From NCBI GenBank assembly GCA_000277445.1, contig AJWJ01000230.1, positions 1 to 35,939 of the forward strand: a stretch of 35,939 bases of DNA. The letters run 5' to 3'. Below, in pieces: positions 1 through 11,385 of the stretch. How positions within the stretch are numbered: the stretch's first letter is position 1; every line of letters starts with the position of its first letter. The notes under the pieces were generated by a model, which saw only the letters and a program-made list of their open reading frames with translations, made no database searches and was not told where the DNA came from. The stretch is from Polysphondylium violaceum. Lineage: Eukaryota > Evosea > Eumycetozoa > Dictyosteliales > Dictyosteliaceae. The translations under genes and the position numbers were made by a program.

Positions 1-2
1 AG

Positions 3-125
3 AAAAAGAAAGCAAAATATCATCATCGAAAGAGAAAAAGAGAAGAGAGTAATAGTAACAGTAGTAGTGATAGTGATAATAGCGATAGCGACAGCAGTTC
101 AAGTGATAGTAGTTCTTCAGATTAA
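3..125 (+). CDS. 3' end of an unidentified gene, Ser/Asp-rich tail
   Basis: Only the last 40 codons and the stop lie in the window. The open frame gives a basic stretch (Lys/Arg/His-rich, about 14 residues) followed by about 25 residues of almost pure Ser with Asp and Asn, ending in Ser-Ser-Asp-stop. Tails of this kind, basic then Ser/Asp-rich, occur in nuclear, nucleolar and splicing proteins and are typical casein kinase 2 substrates, but they do not identify a family. The other two + frames offer no comparable reading. The gene is convergent with the gamma-tubulin complex gene, with 144 bp between the two stop codons. Function unknown; the frame call rests on composition and the missing upstream sequence. 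Confidence 0.6.
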   Translation, partial: KKKAKYHHRKRKREESNSNSSSDSDNSDSDSSSSDSSSSD

Positions 126-269
126 AAATTTAGCGAGATAATGATAGAATGGATGTGTAATTTATGTAAATAGAATAAAAGATAATAGGTCATGCGCCAA
201 GGTACACGGTGTATAGTGATAGATAGAGATCATATGATACATTGGTGTGTTTATTTATTTACTTTGTGT

Positions 270-2674
270 TTATTTATCTTTTGAAGATAAATGTTTATTT
301 AGATAATATTCGTTGAAATCCAACATGTAGGATAGGGATATTGGATTAAGATCTTGATTGATCTTTAGGAGAGATATTTCATGTTGGAATTTAAATAGAG
401 TGGATGTGTAATCTTGATAGAGACGGTGTAGGTGGTTTTTGTAGTTTAGCAACTCTTTGGACAAGAGGGCTTGCTGTTCCTGTTGCGGTGAGCTGTTGTT
501 GAGGGCGTTGGAGAGGAGAATGAGGTTGTTTTGCAGTGTGACAAACTTGATGATTATGGATAACAGCTTTTTGAAACACTCGTAGCACGACTCAGAGTTG
601 GACAAAAAGATCTTTGTGCATATGTCGTGGAGATACTGGTGATGCGAGTCGATGAGTTGGTCGAGGTCCATGGCCTCGTGCTGGACGGCGTTTTCCAGAT
701 TCTTCCAGCAGCACTCAAAGACCTCAAACATGATGTAGTACTGAAAGTTACTGATGAAGTGGATCATCTCGTTCATGATCAAATGCGACTGGTGGATCTC
801 GGTCGCAATGTAGGCGTTAAATAGACGCAGAGTGTTGTTGGAGGACCGCATCTTGCGCCACACAGAGTTGAGCGAGTACTCTACGCGCTTGACGCCCCAC
901 AAGAAGTGAAAGATCTTTTTGTAGCGCACAATGTCGTTGACCGAGAGGATTGTGTTGAGTGGCGTGTCGACGTGGTAGTCGAGACTAAAGATGTCCCAGC
1001 CGATCGAGCCTGGGCGGTCCTGGAGTAACGAGATGTCGAGGCGGTTGACAAACTCGGGCTTGTCAAACTGGACATTCGAGTTTCTGATGGCGGTCTCCAT
1101 CCAGCCCACCAGCTTGTGTCGCATCACCTTTTGCACTGGCTGCAAGAGGTCCTCGGCGACAAGGTCCATCAGGTACTGGATAAAGTCGCCCTGGCCCAGC
1201 AACAGGTACTTTTTGAGTGCCCTGCAGTGCTCCATAAACTTAAACTCGTTGATGACAATCTTGAGCAGTCGCTGTGAGCTCTGTTTTGACACCTGGTCAA
1301 TGATCTCGTCGAGAAACTCAATGTTGTGGTATCCCAGTGGCACAGACTTGCTCTGAATGGCCTCCATGTCAATCTGATGGATGACGTCCCTCTCGCAAAA
1401 CTGCTTCATATAGTTTATCGATTTGCCCACCACCGCAATTCGTTTGCACGTCGTTGTCGATATAAACTTGGGTATCAGACGCGCGACAATGGTGAATTTC
1501 TCTCGCCACACCTTTTCCAAGGCCACCTTGGGGTTCTCTTTGATGAAAAACTCTTTGTAGGGGTCCTGTATCTCGCCCTTGAATATCCATATCTTGATAA
1601 TGTTAAACAGTGGTTGTGAGACCTTGCACAACATGGAAAAGGTCATTTGTCGTTGATCGATATCACCGTGTTTGGACAGTGATTCAATGACAGACAATAT
1701 CTCACCGCCCTTCATTGTCTCTGTGTTGATTGCGTCTACCAATGTACCTAGTAACTTTAGTTTTTGTAATGGTTCTTGACACCATACAAACATTCTTCTC
1801 AATGTAAGATTGCTTTCATTGTATCCATTAGACTCATTGTTGTTTATTATATTTGATTGCTGTGGTGTTGAACTTGTTGCTGGTATATGAGCGGTAACTA
1901 CATTACTGTTACCAGTATGAAAATGCGCTGTTAAAATACCATTGCTATTATTATTGTTTGCTTTGATTGGTGAAGATACTTTAATTGATTTATTAATCTG
2001 TGACTCTAATATCGCTATCAATCTATACAGTTCAATCAATTCATCATTGATAGCCAAACATAAACTCTAAGTAGTACCATATGATTAGTATCAACTCCCA
2101 TTACTCCTCTTACAACAAGACTTACTTTATTTGTTAAACCAGATTCTTTAAATTGCGTATTGTTTATAAAGTTTGTAATCTTTCTAAACAACCAACCAAA
2201 TTCACATAGTCTCGAGATAAGATCACGCTTTGGTTTCGATATATAGATTGGATGGTTGTTTAGTGTTGCATGATCATCGATTAAAAACATATTGATGTCT
2301 TTGTTGAATTTTATATAGTTGCCATCGATACCCTGAAACACATAGATAATGTCTCTTGTCAGTAGTTCTTCAGGTATTTCGACATAGTTTGGTTTGGCCA
2401 CCGCCGGTATAATGACGGGTGTTGTGTCGTTGTTGAATGGAAAGAAATTGAATATATTGTCACCTGCCGATACTGCGTCTTGGGGATTCGTCACCACTCT
2501 TCTATTTACACTCTTTTTCATCAAACTTGGCAACAAATCTGAGGCGCACGGTAGTGATTGAAATCCACTGCCAATCAATCCACCATCATTTATATTCTTT
2601 GTTGTTGAGCCATTGTTGTTGTTATTGGTGTTGTTATTCTGTGGAGGAAATGTTATATTTATGTTTTCTTGCAT
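270..2674 (-). CDS. spc98: gamma-tubulin complex component 3 (GCP3/Spc98)
   Basis: Two exons: 2674-2126 and 2066-270, joined across a 59-nt GTAAGT...TTAG intron (2125-2067) with a TACTAAT branch-like site. Splicing gives 781 aa and restores the GCP3-typical stretch SLCLAINDELIELYRLIAIL at the junction. Exon 1 holds the start of the GCP core (LLTRDIIYVFQGIDGNYIKF, then CEFGWLFRKI); exon 2 holds the rest, including PGSIGWDIFSLDYHVDTPLN, SVNDIVRYKKIFHFLWGVKRVEYSL and the helical C-terminal GRIP2 region that in known GCPs binds gamma-tubulin. The product would act in the gamma-tubulin complex that nucleates microtubules at the centrosome. The N-terminus is Asn-rich and shorter than in human GCP3 (about 900 aa). 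It is divergent from NDC80, sharing a 346-bp upstream region. The large exon alone has no ATG at its head, which argues against two separate genes. Confidence 0.95.
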
Positions 2675-3020
2675 ATTAATCTATGATTTAGATATATCTA
2701 TATATCTATATCTATATATATAAATAAATGATGATCACATCAATATCTGTGCTTGAAAAAAAAGTGGTTATTTTTTAAATTTTTTCAAGATGTTTGGCGC
2801 TCTTTTTTTGAATTTTTCAAAAACTCGTTTCTCTACTTTTTTTTTTTTTTTAAATTAAACAAAAACAGGTGATTGGGATATCATACGATTATAGTGGATA
2901 TATGCATATATCTAATTGGATATTTAGACAAGATAATAGATAGATTACGAAATAGTTAATGAGAGATAAAAAGTAAACAACAACCAAGGAAACGAGTATA
3001 GTAAATATAAATAGAATAAA
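2675..3020. promoter_or_regulatory. shared divergent promoter of GCP3 and NDC80
   Basis: This 346-bp gap separates the start codons of two divergent mitotic genes. It is very AT-rich, with T-runs near 2765-2860 and an alternating TATATC tract at 2695-2720. The one GC-rich island is TTTGGCGC at 2793-2800, 119 bp upstream of the GCP3 ATG and 221 bp upstream of the NDC80 ATG. The NDC80 start lies in a good dictyostelid context (AATAAAATG). No gene or RNA is seen in the gap. Confidence 0.6.
2793..2800 (+). promoter_or_regulatory. E2F-type site TTTGGCGC
   Basis: The octamer matches the classical E2F/DP consensus TTTSSCGC exactly and sits alone in very AT-rich sequence between two mitotic genes. 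Dictyostelids are known to have a retinoblastoma-like protein and E2F/DP factors. That the site is used here is inference. Confidence 0.4.
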
Positions 3021-5072
3021 ATGAATCCAGGTAGAGCTTCAATAGCACCGGGTCGAAAGCCATCGTTGGCACCAGGTAGTAATCTTAGACATAGTGTTGC
3101 TCCCTCTGGATTTGGAGCACCTCGACAGAGTATGGCAGGTGTTGGAATGGGTCAACCTCAACAACCACAGCAACCTAGAAACACACTGGGAGGCGTGTCG
3201 AGAATAAGTACTGCACCACCAAAGAAATCAATTAGTGCAGCAGCATCATCGTCCATGCCCAAATCTTCGACAGCAACAGGTAAAAGTGATTCAAGAAACA
3301 TCAATGACAAGCAATTTCAAGCACAGTGTCAGAACCAGGTACACAATTTCTTGCTCACCAATAATTATCCACTCAAACCAGTTCTCAAGATGCCAACGTC
3401 CAAGGACTTTTTGTCAATGTTTGAGTTTTTGGCAGTCATGATTAAACCGGGATTCAAGTACTCTGCCAAACCCGACGACGATATCATTGCCTTTTTCAAG
3501 ATGTTCAAGTACCCCGTACAGATCTCCAAGCGTCATTTACTTAGCTCTGGCTCGTCGCAATCGTGGCCCAACCTTTTGGCCGCGTTGGCGTGGATGGTCG
3601 AGTTGATTGAGTTCTCGATCAAATACGAAGCCATTGAGCAGGAAAAGGAAGACGAGTTTTCCAAGGTCGAGAACAAGTCGGGCGAAGACGAAGAAGGCGA
3701 GTTCTTTTCCTTTCTCGTCAATCAGAGCTACATCGGCTTTATGAATGGCGAAGAGGGCGCCTATGTCGACTCTGTCTTTGAGGAAAAGTATGCAGAGAAA
3801 AACAGAGCGGCCGAACAAGATATCGAAGACTCGCTCGAGAAGCAAAGAAAGTTTGAATTGGAGATCGAAGAGTTGGAAAACTTTTCCAATGCCCAAGAGA
3901 TTGAAGAGCTCAACAAAAAGATAGAGGTTGGCTCCAAAGATATTGAAAAGTATTTGCACTATGTCAAGCAATTAAAAAATGCCAAAGCTAAGCACGAGAG
4001 ACGAAGACAGACCATCGAATCAGACATGAAGACCAATGCCGAGGCACTTGATGAACAGGTCAAAAGAAAACAATATCTTCAAGAAATCATTACCGAGCAA
4101 CAAAAGAAATCACTCGATGCCAAAAAGATCAATCACGATCTGGAGCAGCTTCGTGACGAGTTTTCCAAAGTGCAGTCGGAATGCAATAGACTGGATCGTA
4201 CCAAATCCGACAATGTCAAGAAAATCCAGTCTTTGATTGCCCACATTGAAGAACAAATCCAAACCTATGGCGAGCAATGTAGACGTCTGTCGCTTGTTGA
4301 CCCAATGGGCAACATTGACACAAAATACGCCATTGAATTTCACGCAGGACCTTTGTATGATGGCAGTGTGGCATCCATTGATCCAGCAACACCTGCCAAC
4401 CTCAAAATAGTGAAAAAGAACTTGAAAGCTCTCCTCGAAGAAATCAATCACAAAAACACACAAATGAACGAGCAGACCAAACTAAAGAATCATCAAATTC
4501 AATCGATTGAAGATGAAATCAAAGACAAGGAGTACAAAGTCAAGATCTCAACATTGAAATTCAACAACGTCGACAACAACCTCAAATCTGAAAATGAAAA
4601 ACAAAAAAAAGAACTTGAACTCTTGGCCAACAAGGTGGGTGAAGCGCAAGAGATGAACAAACGCATCAAACAAGACTCTCTCTCTGGACTTGAACACAGC
4701 AACAGTGAAATTACCACCAAAACTCAAGAGAATGCTAAATTAAAAATCCGTTTAAAACAAAATCAAGATGAATTGAGAGCCATTGTCATTACTTCATTGA
4801 ATGATTTCACCAGTCACAAAATCGATTGTCAAAATAATTTACAGCAGTTGATAGAACATATCACCCTTGCCAGAGATGAAAGAAAAAGTGCACATGAACA
4901 ACAAATTGCCATGGAAAATTATCAACATTTGGTATCTTCAAAATTAATCTTGCCAAATCATATTATTAATAATAACAATAATAATAACGCCTCTACTCTT
5001 GTCAACAACAACAACAACAACATTGTCAATAATAACAACCCTACAACCACCAACTCGCCCACATCCCTTTAA
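3021..5072 (+). CDS. ndc80: kinetochore protein NDC80/HEC1
   Basis: A single-exon gene of 683 aa. In the Ndc80 complex (with Nuf2, Spc24 and Spc25) this subunit couples kinetochores to spindle microtubules. Residues 1 to about 93 form a basic, Ser/Arg/Pro-rich tail of the kind that binds microtubules and is phosphorylated by Aurora kinase. Residues about 94-215 are the calponin-homology-type head, with diagnostic blocks KMPTSKDFLSMFEFLAVM and YPVQISKRHL followed by WPNLLAALAWMVELIEF. From about 245 to 640 the protein is heptad-rich coiled coil, with a break near DPMGNIDTKYAIEFHAGP that may correspond to the known loop. The C-terminus ends in dictyostelid Asn runs, unlike animal and yeast proteins, which end near the coiled coil. 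The start was chosen for its AATAAAATG context; no intron is needed. Confidence 0.96.
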   Translation: MNPGRASIAPGRKPSLAPGSNLRHSVAPSGFGAPRQSMAGVGMGQPQQPQQPRNTLGGVSRISTAPPKKSISAAASSSMPKSSTATGKSDSRNINDKQFQAQCQNQVHNFLLTNNYPLKPVLKMPTSKDFLSMFEFLAVMIKPGFKYSAKPDDDIIAFFKMFKYPVQISKRHLLSSGSSQSWPNLLAALAWMVELIEFSIKYEAIEQEKEDEFSKVENKSGEDEEGEFFSFLVNQSYIGFMNGEEGAYVDSVFEEKYAEKNRAAEQDIEDSLEKQRKFELEIEELENFSNAQEIEELNKKIEVGSKDIEKYLHYVKQLKNAKAKHERRRQTIESDMKTNAEALDEQVKRKQYLQEIITEQQKKSLDAKKINHDLEQLRDEFSKVQSECNRLDRTKSDNVKKIQSLIAHIEEQIQTYGEQCRRLSLVDPMGNIDTKYAIEFHAGPLYDGSVASIDPATPANLKIVKKNLKALLEEINHKNTQMNEQTKLKNHQIQSIEDEIKDKEYKVKISTLKFNNVDNNLKSENEKQKKELELLANKVGEAQEMNKRIKQDSLSGLEHSNSEITTKTQENAKLKIRLKQNQDELRAIVITSLNDFTSHKIDCQNNLQQLIEHITLARDERKSAHEQQIAMENYQHLVSSKLILPNHIINNNNNNNASTLVNNNNNNIVNNNNPTTTNSPTSL

Positions 5073-6916
5073 TCAATCATTATTCATCAATCATCATCAC
5101 CACACATTTTTACACACACCACATAGACCCCACTCACCCTCTTCACCACACTACACCTATGTGTATGTAATATCATATATTTTATTGTGGTGTGTGTGGG
5201 AATAATGATTATATATCTTTGTGTGTTGGTGGGGTTTCCTCTATTTCAATTTTTCACACATTCATATTCACACTATTTATTTGTTACTTTCACATCCTCA
5301 CTCACCCACCAACTCAAATATTTGGAGATCAAGAACAAGTACCTCCTCACTGTATATATCTATCTATCTCATATCAAAAATTATAATAAAATTTTTCCTC
5401 AGAGGGAGAAATCTTTTTAAAATCCTTTTTAATCAATTACGTCCATATTAATATAGAAATTTATCAATCACAGAGCGTTGATTGAAAATTGAATGGCTGC
5501 TAACAACAAAAGATATCTTTTTTTTTGTAAAAAAAACATAAAATATATTTTTGATATTGTATCCTTTTTCCATTTTCTCACAGTGAAATTTAATTGATTT
5601 CACACACTAATTCAAAATCAAACATACCAACAACACCAACAATTAATTTAATGTGTTGAAGTACCCCACATTCATTATAATCGATCTTCACAGGCCATTT
5701 CTAATCCTTTCTTCTTTAGATATCCTCATATCCCACTGATAGTATTAGTGTGTAGTAGTAATTGTGAGTGTGTGTTGTGTGTTAATATCCCCATTTAGAG
5801 AGAGATACCAATTATTTCACCACCACACTTTTAACACATCTATCTACCCACAACTTACCCTATCGCTAAAACTCAGAGTAATTACCATATATAACAATAA
5901 TAATAATAATAATATTAATATTTTATTAATAAAAATAATAACAACTTTTATTTTTTATTATTATTTTTTCATTTTTTCTATGATGTGTAACAATATTCCA
6001 AATACAATTAAAATTGAATGATATTTGGAACCAAATAGAGAAAGAACATTTTATTGTTATTATTATAATAACATAAATCCTTTTGCTATTGCCTTTACAA
6101 ACTAGTTTCACTTTTTTTTATTTTTTTATTTTTAGTTGTTTTTTCAAATAACATTTTGTAAACAGAAGTTCGTTTTTAGTAGTCTCACTCTTTAGCAACA
6201 ACACATTACCAACAACAAGATAATAACAACAACAACGAATTTATTATAATTTTAGAAATTTGTTTAAAAAGATAAACTTTCATTTTTGTTTTTTCTCAAA
6301 GTGTTAGTGGGTGTGTTTTATTTTTGTCCCAATTTAACCACCCCCGCATACATTTTCTTTCGATTTCATTGTTGGAGTGGTGAAAAACATTTTCAGATTA
6401 TCCACATATCAACAAAATCTATTATTTTCAAAAATAATAATTTCCAAACAGCAACTACATTAATATTAATAGTAACAACAAGCACAACAATTAAATATTA
6501 AATACACTGCTCTATTTTTAATACCAACCATCCATCTTTGGTACAAATATAATATTTTAACTATTTTTATACATTATATAAAAATATTGCCAACAACACT
6601 TATATCAATTTATAGTGGTTTTTATTTATATATATCTGAACCTCATATAAAAATTTATTTCCCACCCCCCTCCTCAATTCACACACTTTCCCTCACTATA
6701 TCTAGATAATAGTATCGTAACTACTACAAAACAAAATAAATTAAAATAAAATTAAATCCATATCTATTTTTATTTATTTCATCTCAATAGATAATCATCA
6801 TCAACAACATCATCATCATCATCATTATCAAAAACAACCAGCCAACCAAAAAAAATAATCATCATCACCACCATTATCCATTTGTGTAAAGCTATATCTA
6901 TCTATCTCTATCAACC
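5073..6916. other. long AT-rich intergenic region (1.84 kb), no gene seen
   Basis: No reading frame here looks coding; the frames are short and translate to A/T-homopolymer and CA-repeat peptides. The first 150 bp (NDC80 3' flank) are CA/GT-rich and contain a 12-bp inverted repeat (5112-5123 with 5186-5197). Further on are TAA/AAT trinucleotide runs (5895-5950), many T-tracts, a C-rich patch near 6661-6675 and an ATC/CATCAT run near 6795-6825. The last several hundred bases must include the promoter and leader of the gene starting at 6917. It is the longest gene-free stretch in the window. Confidence 0.7.
5112..5197 (+). repeat. 12-bp inverted repeat in NDC80 3' flank
   Basis: The left arm 5112-5123 (ACACACACCACA) is perfectly complementary to the right arm 5186-5197 (TGTGGTGTGTGT), with a loop of about 62 nt. 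It starts 40 bp past the NDC80 stop, so it could fold in the 3' untranslated region. It may also be a chance product of CA/GT-rich sequence. Confidence 0.4.
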
Positions 6917-7452
6917 ATGACACTCTCTATAAAAAAACCTTTTATATCTATATTTAAAAAATCAAAGAGTAAACCAAAACCTCTGGAAAGGGAAAGAGAA
7001 GGAGCAGTACAAAATGCCGACACTATTACTGTTCATAAAAAAATAACCAATGGAAAAGAAAATTTAGAAGAAATATATGTTTTACAAGTATGTGTATAAA
7101 TCAATATCCCAGATACTGTATTTTAAAATAGATATACTAATTCTTTTAAACCATTTAGTACCAAATTGTAGATGAAACTATGTGTAGAGGAGCTTCCCCA
7201 GAAGTAAGATATGAAGAAAGAAGTATAAAAATAGGGGAAGACGGAGTCTTTATGTATCACCATGATAAGCTGATTAGTCATTGGACTTTTAATTTGATCA
7301 AAGAATTCTCTCTAGACTCTAATTGGATAGATTGGGTCTTGATTCTCAGAGACGGAAACAAACATTATTTTAAATCCTACGAAGCCTTACAAATCCACCT
7401 AAAGATGGATGAAATCATCAGGGTCCTCGTTCAAAACTTGAAGCCCAACTAA
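6917..7452 (+). CDS. small protein with possible PTB/PH-like domain
   Basis: Two exons: 6917-7087 and 7159-7452, with a GTATGT...TTTAG intron of 71 nt (7088-7158) containing TACTAAT at 7135-7141. The product is 154 aa. The N-terminal 40 residues are basic (Lys/Arg/Pro-rich). The remainder has the strand-and-helix rhythm of a FERM-F3/PTB or PH fold: GVFMYHHDKLISHWTFNLIK, then WIDWVLILRDGNKHYF, then a final amphipathic helix around MDEIIRVLVQNL. This resembles the talin/kindlin F3 pattern 'bulky hydrophobic ... W-pl-tIk ... f-l-f ... helix', but the match is by eye and weak. If right, it would be a small membrane- or peptide-binding adaptor. It is convergent with Ski2, 88 bp apart. Gene call firm, function tentative. 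Confidence 0.7.
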
Positions 7453-7540
7453 TAAGCCCCCTTTGTATAATAAAATAAACTAAACACATTTGTAAATACT
7501 AAATCTGATATCTGTCTGTTAACGAGAGTTATTTATTTAT

Positions 7541-10500
7541 TTACACTACATAGAGTGAGGAAGCAAAGACAATATCTCTTTTAATCAATTTAACAGCCTC
7601 ATCCATTTTTTGGAACAAGACAGTGTCACCGATAATTCTGGCGCAGTTTCTGACCTCTTGGCAGGTTTCACCAATTCTGGTGATAGCCCTGACAATGGAG
7701 CCCTCGAGCACGTTGGTGAGGCCACAAATCTCGCTGAATGGCATGCCTCTGGCCCACTCGTAGACAACCTCCATCAAACCAAACTTTAATACAGCGCCAA
7801 TCTTTTCCTCTGGGGATACATCGAGCCCGGTGTTGGCCTCAATGTTAAAAACTCTCATGGCGACGTCAATGAGATTCTGCTTGGCATCCTCGAGACGTGG
7901 GGTGAGGGATGGTGCGTTGGCATCTTTTTCCTGAAAGATCATAGTAGAGAGCACACTGACAATTTCTGCGGGTTCCAAAGAGAGAAAGGCGTTTTCAAAG
8001 ATGAGCTCAGAGATGACCAACTCTTCACAGGTGTTGATTTCACGGGATACTCTGCCCTTGAGCAACACATTCTTTTCGTCGTCAATGTAGCCCAACTGCT
8101 CGAGGATGTCGAGACGAGTTTGGAAGTTTGGCATCAACTGGAGATTCTCGTCCGAGCTGGTGAATTTGAAATCGGTGATCTTGGACTTGAGCTCCTGCTT
8201 GTGCTCAATGAGCGAAAAGTGTTCGCCAAGCTTGGGACAGGTGTGGCACTTGGATTGGGGAATCAGCTTTTCGATCTTCTCTAAACGATTGTAGGCCTGC
8301 ACGAAATTGATGTCTTTGAGCTTTAATTTGTTTACTGGGTCCAAGGCCTTGGGGCCCAATGGGAGCGGATCCTCTTGGATGAGTCTGACCAACTGCTGCT
8401 CCAAACTGTTGACGGTGACCTTGTCGTTTGTCTCGATGAGTCTGGCGTCAACCTTTACCTTTTTGTCACAGAGCTTTTTAATCTCGCTTCCGTCCGAGGT
8501 GTAGATAAAGTGGCCCTCGCACTCTGATTGATTGGCCCCGCTGCCGTCGTGCTTTAATTTTAATGCAAAAATCTTGAAGCTTCTGGTGACCTTGTTGTTG
8601 GTGTATTGCTTGACAATCGACGATTCGCAGTGGACAATGACGCCGATAGTGTAGGAGCTGTACTTAAGGTCGTCGTCACTCGAGATAATCACAACTCTGC
8701 CGGGATCATAATGCGAAGAGGAGGGCAGGTTGAGGATGGACTTTTGGACCTGCTCATTAATACGCTTGGCTTCAGAGAATGTTTGATAGTAGTTCTCAAT
8801 GTCTGGGTCGCCAAGGATGCACTCGACGGGGGCAATGCTGTTGTACTCGATGGTGAGCTGTTCAATTTGCTTTTGAATGTTGGGAATGTCCTTTTGGTTG
8901 GAAAACTCGGAAAAGGAACGTTTGATCATATCCTCGACCTTAAAGTCTTGAACACGGAGCAGATTGAGGATCATGTTGTATGTCAATCTAAACTGACTGT
9001 TGAGACGCGAGGGAACACCCAAGATCATAGATTCTATCGAAGCGCTCTCAGGCATATCCTTCCAGCAGGCAATGATGACCGTGCCGACTTTGTCCAAACC
9101 TCTTCTGCCGGCTCTGCCACTCATCTGGGTATACTCGCCAGGCAAGAGGTCACGGAAAGTGAGGCCATCGTGCTTTCTAATGTTGCTATAGACTACAGTC
9201 TTGGCGGGCATGTTTACACCCATGGCAAAGGTTTCTGTGGCAAAGAGGACCTTGACCAAACTCTTTGAGAAAAGGATCTCGACCAACTCTTTGACAATGG
9301 GCAAAAGGCCGCCGTGGTGGACACCAATACCTCTTTCCAAAAGCTCACGGATTTGAAGGATCTGGGGAAGCTGTTTGTCATCGCCCTTGAGACGGGTGAG
9401 CGACTCTTCGACAAACACACGAATCTGGCTCTTTTCGCCACCGGTGGTGAGATTCACCGTGTTGCCCAGCCCATAGGCATACTCTTGGCATTTGTTCTTG
9501 CTGAATGAAAAGATAATCACGGGAAGCATGTTCTTTTCCTTCAAGGTCATGATCAACTTGGAGAAGCCACTCTTGTTTTGGCCACCACGGAAGTTGCTGC
9601 CCTTGTCATTCTTGAACAGGGCGTTGTAGGCGGCAGTGTATCCGGCCTGGTAGTACTTTCGGTTGGCATCGACAATCTTAAACATCTCGTTGTTGGGTGT
9701 GTGGATATAGTGCTCCAAGGGAACGGGACGCTTGGTAGTGCCAATGACATAGATGGGCATCTTTTTGGTCTTTCCAATCCAGTTGGCAAACTCGAGCGGA
9801 TTCGACACGGTGGCCGACAAGAGAATGATCTTGACGTGGGCGGGCAACATGATGATGACCTCTTCCCACACGACACCTCTTTCCAAATCGTTGAGATAAT
9901 GAACCTCGTCGAAAATGACCCACTCTATATCACGAATCAGATCGGCACCCTTGTAGAGCATGGATCTGAGAATCTCGGTGGTGAGCACCAAACAGCTACT
10001 GCCGGGACTAACCGACACATCACCAGTGATGAGACCGACGTCACCAAAAGTGTTTTTGAAATCTCTAAACTTTTGATTAGAAAGTGCCTTGATGGGCGAA
10101 GTGTAGATGGCCCTGGTCATATTTTTGGCTGCCATTGCAATGGCATATTCTGCAATCACAGTTTTACCTGCTGATGTGTGTGCAGATATAAATACAGATT
10201 CTCCCTTCTCCATGTGAACAATAGCTTGTTTTTGGAATGAATCCAATTCAAATGGATATTCAATGGCTGGATTGGCTATCAATTCAGAGAATGGTGTAGT
10301 AATTTCACCAGTTTCATTAAATGCCCACATCTTTTCTTCTTCATTTGCTGTTGCTTTTGTATTAATATTCTCTGCCGAGGTCTTTAGTATATCTTTTGTT
10401 GTAGTCTCTAAAATCTTGTCAATATCTTCTTTTTCTTTTTGTTCTTGTTGTTCTTGTTGTTCCTCAACTTGCTCTTGCTCCTCTTCTTGTTCACCCTCTT

Positions 10501-11385
10501 CCTCACCTTCTTCTTCTTCCTCCTCTACTTCTTCCTCTTCCTCTTCCTCTTCTTCTTCATCAGGTTTAAATACATTTTCTAAATTCACTGATGATTGATC
10601 TGGTTTAACTGTAGTTGTAGTTGTTGATGTACTTGTAAAATCTTTAATACCTTGAGAGAGACCTGGTGGCTTCACCAATAGGTCCTTTCCTTGCCAAAAT
10701 GAAACCCAATCTATCTTCTCTTTGAACGAATCTTGTTTAATTTGATTTGTTTTTGAATCTACACCACCGGGCAAGAAAGGGAAATTGGATGCATTGCCAC
10801 GATGAAAATGATCTGATGCCAAACTCTCGCTCCATTGTCTTTGCAAAGAGGTTGAATTGGTTGCTGTTAATTCAGGATTAATGTGAATCTCTTTATAGCT
10901 CGACATTGATAATTGATGTTGTATTTGATCGACATCCAATTCAATCGTTGAACTGGGCAATGAAAATGATACATCAAGCATTGATTTCAACTCCATACTC
11001 ATTAAATTTATATCTCTAGCCCATACTTGATAATGATCTTTATGTTGTTGTTGCTGTTCTTGTTTAGTATCTTTAATATCAACAAATGATGATTTAATAT
11101 CATCCAATATATTTGATGATGGGAATAATTGAAATGAAGGCTTAATAGAGGTATTAGTAAACAATAATACTCTTCTCAGACATAAAGCATACATACAATA
11201 CTAGATGGTTGTAAGGAATTATCAGTCGAAATGATTTCAGGTAATGAATGAAAACTAACTGCGTTGATATCCCAATTTGGGAAACTAAATTGTTGTTGTT
11301 GTTGTTGTTGTTGTTGAGGTTTAGAATCTGTTGTCGATGATTCTTGCTTCTCAAGTAACTCTAATTGTTCAATAAACGATGACAT
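7541..11385 (-). CDS. ski2: Ski2-type DExH RNA helicase (SKIV2L)
   Basis: Two exons: 11385-11197 and 11140-7541, with a 56-nt intron (11196-11141; GTATGT...ATTAAG) carrying TACTAAT. Spliced length is 1262 aa, close to human SKIV2L. The start is the ATG giving MSSFIEQLELLEKQ; the open frame further upstream has no ATG. Ski2 is the helicase of the Ski complex, which feeds mRNA 3'->5' into the cytoplasmic exosome. Visible motifs: Walker A SAHTSAGKT (about 381-389), DEVH box (about 474-477), SAT motif LLSATVSNP, motif IV/V FATETFAMGVNMP, motif VI QMSGRAGRRGLD and a C-terminal DSHCT region. An acidic Glu run (about 257-290) and a Gln run near the N-terminus are low-complexity insertions. Ski2 is preferred over the nuclear paralog Mtr4 because of the long N-terminal region and the ELDSFQKQAI context; Mtr4 is the main alternative. 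Confidence 0.92.

Noticed and set aside
2036-2674. A separate 212-aa gene upstream of the GCP3 exon
   Set aside because: A GTAAGT...TTAG intron joins it in frame to the next exon and restores the GCP3 consensus; the last about 29 residues of the unspliced reading are intron.
8606-10174. Long plus-strand frames inside the Ski2 gene (220 and 198 codons)
   Set aside because: They are antisense to conserved helicase motifs, with no recognisable domain.
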